Below, in pieces: positions 23,266 through 30,617 of a DNA stretch of 36,069 nucleotides. The notes under the pieces are model-generated. The model was not told the DNA's origin. It made no database searches and worked only from the letters and a program-made list of their open reading frames with translations. Position numbers and translations under genes: made by a program. Source of the stretch: Deltaproteobacteria bacterium (GTDB lineage Bacteria; Desulfobacterota; Dissulfuribacteria; Dissulfuribacterales; UBA3076); contig DQXT01000128.1 of NCBI GenBank assembly GCA_011042225.1, forward strand, positions 1 through 36,069, written 5' to 3'. Numbering within the stretch: position 1 is the stretch's first letter; each line of letters begins with the position of its first letter.

Positions 23266-25641
23266 TTATTCTCCAAGGATTCTTTCATACACAAGCTTGA
23301 GGTCTTGTACCTTTTCAGTTATGTCAATACCTCGATAATATAGAGGATGTAGAGGCATCTTCTCAGAGATAATCTCACTCTCCTTCCACACCGAATCTTC
23401 AACAGGGGTCAGTGCAAACTCCGCCGAAGTTCTTGGAGACCAGATACCGTACCCGGAAATGAGGGGATTGACCCTGCATATTTCATTAAATACCTCCTCA
23501 GCACTTGTAAAATCAAAGCCTTCGACCTTCATCTTTTCAGCTATCAGACATATAATTTTCCAGTCAGGCAAGGCCATACCTATCGGCTTTACCACAGCAG
23601 CAAGACACTGCACCCTTCGTTCCAGTGAAGTAATGGTCCCATCTTCTTCCGTGAAAGCTACGGATGGAAACACTACATCGGCTATCTCAAAAAGCGGTGA
23701 GGGATAAATTCCATGAAGGACGATAAAATCGATTTGCGGCAGGTGGATCTGGTCGGGCATCCATCCACCTGTTATATAGAGGACCTTCAGGGCACCTCTG
23801 CCGGCCGCCCTGATCATCTCCGAATAGCTGGCTCCCGTTTCTGCAGGTAACTTTGCAGACCATGCCTCTTCTAGTTCTGACACGGCATCTTTGTCAGAGA
23901 CATCTCGGTAGCCGGGGAAAAAGTTCGGCAGGGCACCCATATCACCTGCGCCCTGTTCGTTCCCTTCTATTCTCAATGGTATAAGGCCTGAATGGCTACC
24001 CTTTAAAAGAAGGATATTAAAGAGCAAATGGATGACCTGTTGCGGGTTACTGCTTTCAAGGATCTTTGATCCATAGAGGATGCATCCCCTCTTTGACTTT
24101 AGGATCTGAGATGCAAGACCCTTTACTCTATCCACGGAAAGGCCGCAAGGCGCTATAATTTCCTCTAAATCCATATCAAGGAGAGACCTCTTGAGATTTT
24201 CAAACCCGGTACACCGACGAGCTACAAAATCTTTGTCAAAGGCCTCCTCGTCCACAAGTATCTTCAAAATACCAGAAAGAAGAGGCAGATATCCGGATGG
24301 TTGAACGGGAACCAAACTGTCGACCATCCTTAAAATTATATCATTCTCTGGACCTATCAGGCAGACGGTTGTTCCCTGTCTTCTTGCTTTATTGATACTC
24401 ACCGTGAGAACGGGATGTGAGGTTAGAACATCCGCACCTATTACTATAATCCACTCTGCCCTCTCGATATCTTCAATGGTTCCTGTTCCGGCTCCCACAC
24501 CTAAGCGCCGGACGTGTGCATCTATTACTGGGCCTGAAAAAGCAGAGGCTATATCTATATTGTTCGTGCGCGTTCCGATGCGAGCGAATTTTTGCAACAG
24601 ATATGCTGCTTCGTTCGTAAGAAACGGTGAAGCCAAAAACCCCACTTCCTCTGGAGAATAGCTGCCCAATCTTTTTGCAACCAGCTCAGCAGCCTCTTCC
24701 CAGTCTGCCGGGACCAGTCTACCTTCCTTTCTGATCAGTGGATACTTCAGGCGCTCAGCACCATTGACCAGAGCCGGGATGCAAAAACGCCCCCTCACAC
24801 AGGCCTGCCCGTGATTGACCGGGCCATCTTCATCCGGTCGGACGGCCATCACTCTCTCCCACTTCGCCTCCAGTTTTAGCCTGCATCCAACACTACACAA
24901 GGCACAGGTGGTGGTCACCTCTTTTTCGGGGAGACCATGCCACTTACTCCCCCTGGCAGAAAGAGCACCTGTAGGGCATACATCTACACAGGCACCGCAG
25001 AATCTACATCCCCCATCGAGGTGAAATTTGCCAAAGGCGGTACCTATCTTAGTATCGTGCCCACGCTTTGTAAATGCAATAGCCCCGATACCCCTGACCT
25101 CCTGGCATACCCGCACACAGCGACCGCATAAAATGCAGAGATTATAATCGCGATCAAAAAAGGGATCTTCCCTCTCCATTGGCAGATCCTTATAGTTGAA
25201 AGGTATCCTGATCTCCTTTAGCCCGAGATACTCTGTTACCTTTCTCAATTCACACCGGTCACGGGCGGGACAAAAAGTGCAGCCTGTCACCCTGCCGGAC
25301 TTTGTAGGACATATATAGTACTTTTCACAGGATTCTTTTTGATCACATATAAGACAAGAATTGGGATGCTCCGAAAGGATGAGTTCCAATACATTTTTTC
25401 TCAGATTACGGAGTTCCGGATCCTCTGTAATGATCTTCATTCCTCTGGCAGCCGGCGTAGTACATGCCGGTGGAAATCCCCGCATATTCTCAACCTTCAC
25501 CAGGCACAACCGGCACGCCCCAAATGGAGAAAGCTCCTTATGGGCGCAAAGAGAAGGAATATAGATTCCATTATCCCTGGCAACTTCAAGAACAGTTGCT
25601 CCTTCTCTGAACTCTACCTCTTTGCCGTCAATGGTAAGCAT
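23266..25641 (-). CDS. NuoG/FdhA-like iron-sulfur subunit with inactive molybdopterin-type domain
   Basis: A 791-residue protein. Fe-S sites in order: [2Fe-2S] Cys32, 43, 46, 60; NuoG-type His92-Cys96-Cys99-Cys105; an unusual extra set Cys111, 121, 124, 130; two ferredoxin-type [4Fe-4S] sites (Cys169/172/175/179 and 212/215/218/222); and a [4Fe-4S] at the head of the molybdopterin domain (Cys246, 249, 253, 281). In formate dehydrogenases a Sec or Cys plus His follows TNNxD; here the stretch TNNIDIASAFSGPVID has neither. The usual C-terminal dinucleotide-binding domain is also missing. It should therefore not be a formate dehydrogenase; more likely it is an electron wire, like NuoG or Geobacter SfrA. 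It overlaps the nuoF-like gene by 14 bases and abuts nfnA. Confidence 0.82.
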   Translation of the reverse strand: MLTIDGKEVEFREGATVLEVARDNGIYIPSLCAHKELSPFGACRLCLVKVENMRGFPPACTTPAARGMKIITEDPELRNLRKNVLELILSEHPNSCLICDQKESCEKYYICPTKSGRVTGCTFCPARDRCELRKVTEYLGLKEIRIPFNYKDLPMEREDPFFDRDYNLCILCGRCVRVCQEVRGIGAIAFTKRGHDTKIGTAFGKFHLDGGCRFCGACVDVCPTGALSARGSKWHGLPEKEVTTTCALCSVGCRLKLEAKWERVMAVRPDEDGPVNHGQACVRGRFCIPALVNGAERLKYPLIRKEGRLVPADWEEAAELVAKRLGSYSPEEVGFLASPFLTNEAAYLLQKFARIGTRTNNIDIASAFSGPVIDAHVRRLGVGAGTGTIEDIERAEWIIVIGADVLTSHPVLTVSINKARRQGTTVCLIGPENDIILRMVDSLVPVQPSGYLPLLSGILKILVDEEAFDKDFVARRCTGFENLKRSLLDMDLEEIIAPCGLSVDRVKGLASQILKSKRGCILYGSKILESSNPQQVIHLLFNILLLKGSHSGLIPLRIEGNEQGAGDMGALPNFFPGYRDVSDKDAVSELEEAWSAKLPAETGASYSEMIRAAGRGALKVLYITGGWMPDQIHLPQIDFIVLHGIYPSPLFEIADVVFPSVAFTEEDGTITSLERRVQCLAAVVKPIGMALPDWKIICLIAEKMKVEGFDFTSAEEVFNEICRVNPLISGYGIWSPRTSAEFALTPVEDSVWKESEIISEKMPLHPLYYRGIDITEKVQDLKLVYERILGE

Positions 25642-27526
25642 TGGTCACAGTCCTCTCTGTTTCCCTAAAACCCGTTACCTTCTCCACCGCCCCTATCTTG
25701 GATGGACATACCTGGTAACATGTGCCACACTTTACACACAGGGATTGATCTATAACATGTAACTCTTTCTTTTTGCCGGTAATGGCGCCAACAGGACATT
25801 TTTTCTTACAGATCCCACAGCCAACACATTTTTCAGAAATTATATACTTGATAAGGTCCTTGCATACCAGTGCCGGGCAACTCTTATCTCTTATGTGGGC
25901 TTCATATTCATCGCGGAAATAGCGCAAAGTAGTCAACACTGGATTAGGGGCTGTCTGGCCCAGTCCACAAAGTGAGGCATTATGAATCGTAGCAGCAAGT
26001 TCAGATAGGCGATCGAGATCTTCTTCCTCCCCTTGACCCGACTTGATTCTTTCCAATATATCGAGCATTACCTTTGTCCCGATCCGACAGGGAGAACATT
26101 TTCCGCACGATTCTGCCTGGGTAAAAGAAAGAAAATAGCTGGCAATGTCTACTACACAAGTATCTTCATCCATGACGATCATGCCGCCTGACCCCATTAT
26201 AGAACCAGCTGACATCAGTGATTCATAATCCACCGGAAGAGTTGCAAGATCCGCCGGGATACAACCACCGGAAGGGCCACCTGTCTGCACGGCCTTGAAC
26301 TCCCTGTCTCCCAATATTCCTCCACCGATATCAAAGATAATCTCCCGGAGTGTCGTACCCAATGGGACTTCAATCAATCCAGTCCGTTTTACCTTGCCCA
26401 CCAAAGAGAAGGTCTTGGTGCCCCTGGATGACTTTGATCCGTATCCTGCATACCATTCACCTCCCTGTCGTATGATTGTCCCCAGAGTCCCCAGTGTCTC
26501 TACGTTGTTGATAATAGTCGGTTTGCCCCATACACCTGAAATGGCAGGAAAAGGCGGCCTGGGTCTGGGCATGCCCCTTTTCCCCATGATTGAGGCGATA
26601 AGGGCCGTCTCCTCGCCACATACAAAGGCACCGGCACCTTGCTTTATTTTGACATCAAAACTGAAATCACTATCCAGAATATTGTCACCTAACAGATTGT
26701 ATAAGCGCATCTGATCGATAGCATGCATCAAACGCTCAATTGCCAGGGGATATTCCGCTCTAATATATATATATCCATGATTGGCCCCAATGGCATAAGC
26801 ACCTATCAAAAGACCTTCAAGCATCGCATGGGGATCTCCCTCTAACAGAGATCGGTTCATAAAGGCGCCCGGATCGCCTTCATCAGCATTGCATATAAGG
26901 TACTTGTCATCACTTTGGACATTATGACAGATTTCCCATTTTTTCCAGGTAGGGAAACCAGCACCTCCACGTCCTCTGATCCCTGAAGTCTTTATCTCGT
27001 CAATTACTTCCCCGGGAGTCATATCAAGGGCCTTTTTGATTCCCAGGTATCCATCTCGAGCGATATAATGATCTATCTCTTGAGGATCGATGATTCCACA
27101 ATTTCTCAAGACCAGCCGAGTCTGTGGTTTGAGCATAGGATGATCGAAACACCTGGGTATGCCGTCGATCTTATCATCTCCCAGTGTCCCCAAGGCCATA
27201 TCAGACCTGGGATTATCCTTTAAAAGATAATCCTCTATGAGATCCGTCACTATCTCAGGTGTAATCCGTCTGTAACAAATAGGAGGACGTCCCTGTTTCT
27301 GAATGTAGATCAAAGGTTCGAGATAGCAAGGACCTAAACAACCTACTTCCACCAGATTCACTTCAAGGTCAAGCCTACCTGTGCATTTTCTTATTTCTTC
27401 TTTTACTGCCTCTATCCCGGCCGCCCGGCCGCATGTAGCTGCTCCTAAATAGATGACAGGGGTCTTGCTTGATAATAAATCCTGCCATTTAGCAATAGCC
27501 TGTTTCTGAATGTCAGAAAAATCCAT
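25628..27526 (-). CDS. NuoF/HndC-like NADH-binding flavoprotein subunit
   Basis: A 632-residue diaphorase subunit. Parts in order: thioredoxin-fold [2Fe-2S] domain (Cys32, 63, 67 with Cys48 nearby); NuoF core with GIRGRGGAGFPTWKKW and NADEGDPGAFMNR for NADH and FMN; the [4Fe-4S] motif ESCGKCSPCRIGT with a later distal Cys in ASLCGLG; and two C-terminal ferredoxin-type [4Fe-4S] clusters (CVGCGICKKKC and CVKCGTCYQVC). This layout matches HndC, HydB of bifurcating hydrogenases and NAD-dependent FDH beta subunits. It transfers electrons between NAD(H) and Fe-S partners. A GTG start (27532) overlaps the nuoE stop, but ATG 27526 has GGAG 5 nt upstream and is preferred. No hydrogenase H-cluster gene is present in the operon. 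Confidence 0.9.
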   Translation of the reverse strand: MDFSDIQKQAIAKWQDLLSSKTPVIYLGAATCGRAAGIEAVKEEIRKCTGRLDLEVNLVEVGCLGPCYLEPLIYIQKQGRPPICYRRITPEIVTDLIEDYLLKDNPRSDMALGTLGDDKIDGIPRCFDHPMLKPQTRLVLRNCGIIDPQEIDHYIARDGYLGIKKALDMTPGEVIDEIKTSGIRGRGGAGFPTWKKWEICHNVQSDDKYLICNADEGDPGAFMNRSLLEGDPHAMLEGLLIGAYAIGANHGYIYIRAEYPLAIERLMHAIDQMRLYNLLGDNILDSDFSFDVKIKQGAGAFVCGEETALIASIMGKRGMPRPRPPFPAISGVWGKPTIINNVETLGTLGTIIRQGGEWYAGYGSKSSRGTKTFSLVGKVKRTGLIEVPLGTTLREIIFDIGGGILGDREFKAVQTGGPSGGCIPADLATLPVDYESLMSAGSIMGSGGMIVMDEDTCVVDIASYFLSFTQAESCGKCSPCRIGTKVMLDILERIKSGQGEEEDLDRLSELAATIHNASLCGLGQTAPNPVLTTLRYFRDEYEAHIRDKSCPALVCKDLIKYIISEKCVGCGICKKKCPVGAITGKKKELHVIDQSLCVKCGTCYQVCPSKIGAVEKVTGFRETERTVTNAYH

Positions 27527-27528
27527 AC

Positions 27529-27996
27529 TCACTCCTCTACATTTGGTGATCGATAGTGAGACAGGATATTATCGACCGCAGGGGAAGCGACATTTCCATA
27601 GATCTTATTGTCTATCACCATTACCGGTGCAAGTGCGCAACAGCCCATACATGCCACACTTTCCAGACTAAAAATAGAATCCGGTGTAGTTTCACCAGAT
27701 TTTATATTTAGTGTTTTTTCTACCATTTCCATAATTTGCTCACCACCTCTTACATGACAGGCCGTGCCGACGCAGACCCTTATTTGATGATCTCCTGGCT
27801 TGGTAAACCTGAACTGAGCATAAAAGGTTGCCACTCCATAGATTTCATGTTCTGACATCTTAATGCCTTTTGCGATAGCGTTAACAGCCTCTTCGGAAAT
27901 GTATCCACATTCTTTCTGAACAGCTTGGAGGATCGGAATCAGACTCCCTTTCTCCTCTTCATGGAATCTCATTATCTTCTCAATTATTTTCTGCAT
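27529..27996 (-). CDS. NuoE/HndA-like [2Fe-2S] subunit
   Basis: A 155-residue thioredoxin-like ferredoxin subunit. A helical N-terminus (MRFHEEEKGSLIPILQAVQKECGYISEEA) is followed by the [2Fe-2S] ligands Cys75-x4-Cys80 (CVGTAC) and Cys116-x3-Cys120 (CMGCC). It normally partners NuoF/HndC and carries one cluster, N1a in complex I. First gene of the operon; the nuoF-like start is 2 bp past its stop. The upstream 129 bp show no clear promoter that I could defend, and the enolase-family gene before it points the same way, so read-through is possible. Confidence 0.93.
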   Translation of the reverse strand: MQKIIEKIMRFHEEEKGSLIPILQAVQKECGYISEEAVNAIAKGIKMSEHEIYGVATFYAQFRFTKPGDHQIRVCVGTACHVRGGEQIMEMVEKTLNIKSGETTPDSIFSLESVACMGCCALAPVMVIDNKIYGNVASPAVDNILSHYRSPNVEE

Positions 27997-28125
27997 AATA
28001 TCAGTACCTTTCTCGCCATATATACTGACTCAATGTGTCCGTCTGATCCTTTAGTCAAACAGCCATCCGAATATTATTCTCAGAGCGGCACTTTGCGCCG
28101 AAAATGGAAGCCGGCAGATGTCTCA

Positions 28126-29298
28126 TTAGGTTCCAACCCTTGGAAAACATCGCGTTTTCCCAATACTCAACATCTCAAGTTTGTTTTCATCTACCATGAA
28201 ACCCAATCCCTGTCCTCTTATTATTTCAGCTACTCCACCAAAACCAAAAGAGAAATCCTCCGATGTTATATTTTGTGAAAGAAGATAACTATCATAAGAG
28301 CCGTCAACATACATCGCGCCTGAAAGAATAGATGCGGCTACCCGGCCTACGGCAGAAAGAATTCCAGTCTCCCCAACGTGACATCCAATTTGATACTTAA
28401 GCCCTCCTTTTTCAGCGATTTCAGCCAGTTTTAAAATTTTAAGGAGTCCCCCGTTTTTTGAAAGCCGAAGATTGATCATATGGTAACTTTTATTTTCCGC
28501 CATAGACTCTATATCATTGATAGTAAGGGCTGATTCGTCTGCTACAAATTTAAAATCGCTGCTCTCTGGAGCCTTAAGAAGAAAGAATATCTCCTCGCTA
28601 TTTCTGCCAAAAGGCTCTTCAATCAAAAATATTCCATATTTACGGCATACTTTTAGACATGCAAGTGCTGTCTCTAATGACCATGAGGCATTAGCATCGA
28701 CTCTTAAATCAAAATCCCGACCTAGTTTTTCTCGTGATAGCTTAAATATCTCCTCATTGTAATCTAAATCAGTGCCGACCTTGATCCTTATATTGCGTAT
28801 ATTTGCTCTTTCGTACATACCCAGAAAATATTCTGCTGCTGAGAAGGGAAGAATAGGAAGAATTCCACCATACTGAACTGATTGTCTGACCGGTCCTTTT
28901 TTTAAAACATCATAGATGTCTCCCCCTGAAGTATGGCAAAATATATCTAGTAATGCCGTTTCAGCTGCACACAGCAATGGAAGCTCGTGTGATTTGAGCG
29001 AGAGAAAATTAAAATATTCCTTTACTTCTTTCCAGGAAATCTCCTTTTCCATAAGGGGCTCAAAAATTTTTGCTATGATCTCTTTGGCATTTTCCAATAA
29101 GTAGGCATTTTCTCCGATCTCGCCCGATACATAATCTCGTATGATGGCCTCACCGAAGCCCCTTTTCCCTTGCCCCTCAATCTTAAGAATCAGGGAATCA
29201 GAAAAGGATCGGGAGGCCATTGCATGAGTAAAATCCATCTTAAACGGGATTTTTAATGCATAGAGTTCTGCTTTATCAAGCTTTATATATTGCTTCAT
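28126..29298 (-). CDS. Enolase-superfamily enzyme (muconate cycloisomerase / dipeptide epimerase subgroup)
   Basis: A 390-residue MLE-subgroup enzyme with an N-terminal capping domain and a C-terminal barrel. Catalytic pattern: Arg171-x-Lys173 (RIKVG, where many members have KxK), metal ligands Asp201 (RVDANAS), Glu227 (IEEP) and Asp254 (VADES), and Lys281 (LSKNGG) on the opposite strand. These enzymes abstract a proton alpha to a carboxylate. Close relatives include L-Ala-D/L-Glu epimerase, o-succinylbenzoate synthase and N-succinylamino acid racemase; substrate cannot be fixed here. The longest frame starts at TTG 29337; ATG 29298 is preferred because the conserved fold starts just after it. 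It is 129 bp upstream of the nuoE-like gene on the same strand. Confidence 0.82.
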   Translation of the reverse strand: MKQYIKLDKAELYALKIPFKMDFTHAMASRSFSDSLILKIEGQGKRGFGEAIIRDYVSGEIGENAYLLENAKEIIAKIFEPLMEKEISWKEVKEYFNFLSLKSHELPLLCAAETALLDIFCHTSGGDIYDVLKKGPVRQSVQYGGILPILPFSAAEYFLGMYERANIRNIRIKVGTDLDYNEEIFKLSREKLGRDFDLRVDANASWSLETALACLKVCRKYGIFLIEEPFGRNSEEIFFLLKAPESSDFKFVADESALTINDIESMAENKSYHMINLRLSKNGGLLKILKLAEIAEKGGLKYQIGCHVGETGILSAVGRVAASILSGAMYVDGSYDSYLLSQNITSEDFSFGFGGVAEIIRGQGLGFMVDENKLEMLSIGKTRCFPRVGT

Positions 29299-29424
29299 AA
29301 TCGTTAATAGCTTACTGTATGAGAGATATACTATCAATAGATATTCGATTTTGTGAAGTTAGCTTTTAAAATAATCAATCCCTGTTTAACTACCGGAAGA
29401 CATCATCTTTCTTGAATTATAAAA

Positions 29425-29829
29425 ATGTATAGTCGTATCCTTTCAGGGCATAAAATATGTATGGAACCAATTTTTGTCTCTGTCTTGGTCATCAGCTGTT
29501 TTTTATTAACAAAATATCTGGTAATCTCAAATCAAAAGGGACCGATGCAATCTCCTCTGAAAACAGAAATTACTGCAGATAATGTACAGTATGGCCGCAA
29601 TGTAAAGGATTTGCTCTTTTTTCGTCCAATGGATATAAACACTGCGTCTTTAGAGGAGCTGACCTTGCTTCCCGGAATCGGCGAGGTTAATGCGTGCAGA
29701 ATTGTTCAATTTCGCCGGGCTATTGGTTTTTTCCTCTCTGTTGATGAGCTTGATACCATCAATAGCCCCCTTAGTCCAAAACTATTAGAGACTATAACCC
29801 CATACTTAACTGTTGAATTTGATTACTAA
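29425..29829 (+). CDS. ComEA-like helix-hairpin-helix protein with N-terminal membrane anchor
   Basis: A 134-residue protein. A hydrophobic segment (EPIFVSVLVISCFLLTKYLV, about residues 14-33) should anchor it in the membrane. The C-terminal half is a double helix-hairpin-helix: DINTASLEELTLLPGIGEVNACRIVQFR (about 71-98), then FLSVDELDTINSPLSPKLLETITPYL. This matches ComEA, which binds incoming DNA in the periplasm. No other competence gene is in the window. ATG 29425 or the Met 12 codons later may be the start; neither has a good ribosome binding site. Its 3' end overlaps the cooC-like gene by 17 bases. Confidence 0.75.
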   Translation: MYSRILSGHKICMEPIFVSVLVISCFLLTKYLVISNQKGPMQSPLKTEITADNVQYGRNVKDLLFFRPMDINTASLEELTLLPGIGEVNACRIVQFRRAIGFFLSVDELDTINSPLSPKLLETITPYLTVEFDY

Positions 29830-30601
29830 TACCCATATTCCAGAAACAGCCCAAATACTTGCCGTGGCTGGCAAAGGTGGTACCGGCAAAACCACTCTCA
29901 GTGCTCTCCTGATCAAATATCTTGTGGAGAAAGGACTGACTCCTGTATTGGCCGTTGATGCCGATGCAAATGAAAATCTTAATGAACTCGTCGGCCTTTC
30001 AGTAAAGACCAGCCTGGGAGATATCAGAGAAAGGATGAAGACAGATACGCCTCCCGGCATGGCCAAAAGAGACTATATGGAAATGTATATAAACCAGGCC
30101 ATTATAGAGACCAAAGGTTTTGACCTAATGGTCATGGGTCAGCCCGAAGGCCCTGGCTGTTACTGCATGGCCAACACGATATTGGCACAAATAATAGAAG
30201 GACTGGCCAGAAGTTACCGCTACCTCATAGTCGATAATGAGGCTGGAATGGAGCATCTGAGCCGCTTAAATCTCCGGAAAATACACACCTTATTTGTCGT
30301 ATCTGACCCTTCAATACGGGGGATAGTGACAGCAGCGCGCATAGCTAATCTTACTAAGGCTTTAAAAGTAGAAGTAAGAAATAAACTACTCGTAGTAAAC
30401 AGGGTGCCAAAGGACCTGCCGGCAGCACTGGAGGATCAGATAAGGGAGGTCATACAAAAAACTGATCTTTTGTTTGGAGGCTGTATCCCGGCAAGTGAAG
30501 ATATTTTCCAGAGTGAACTTCAGCAGAAATCTCTGCTGAAGCTATCAGCTAAAACCGAAGTAGTACAGATAATAACACGATTTTTTGACAAATTTTTGTA
30601 A
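29813..30601 (+). CDS. cooC: CO dehydrogenase maturation ATPase (CooC/AcsF family)
   Basis: A 262-residue MinD/ParA-type P-loop ATPase. Walker A GKGGTGKTT is at residues 20-28, with DADANENL after the second strand. The diagnostic Cys-x-Cys (GCYCMAN, Cys116 and Cys118) forms the metal-binding site at the dimer interface of CooC. The protein inserts nickel into carbon monoxide dehydrogenase or CODH/ACS, so the organism very probably has such an enzyme elsewhere. The start is uncertain: TTG 29813 gives the longest frame, overlapping the ComEA-like gene, and TTG 29819 is an alternative; no ribosome binding site is obvious. It ends 16 bp from the 3' end of the opposing hybrid kinase gene. Confidence 0.88.
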   Translation: MNLITNTHIPETAQILAVAGKGGTGKTTLSALLIKYLVEKGLTPVLAVDADANENLNELVGLSVKTSLGDIRERMKTDTPPGMAKRDYMEMYINQAIIETKGFDLMVMGQPEGPGCYCMANTILAQIIEGLARSYRYLIVDNEAGMEHLSRLNLRKIHTLFVVSDPSIRGIVTAARIANLTKALKVEVRNKLLVVNRVPKDLPAALEDQIREVIQKTDLLFGGCIPASEDIFQSELQQKSLLKLSAKTEVVQIITRFFDKFL

Positions 30602-30617
30602 TTTTTTGGTAACTACT

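Noticed and set aside
23266-25641. Catalytic formate dehydrogenase, possibly with selenocysteine
   Set aside because: No in-frame TGA exists in the open frame, and the Cys/Sec-His active-site region and C-terminal cofactor domain are missing.
23266-27996. Electron-bifurcating [FeFe]-hydrogenase (Hnd/Hyd) operon
   Set aside because: NuoE- and NuoF/HndC-like subunits are present, but no protein in the operon shows the H-cluster cysteine motifs of [FeFe]-hydrogenase.
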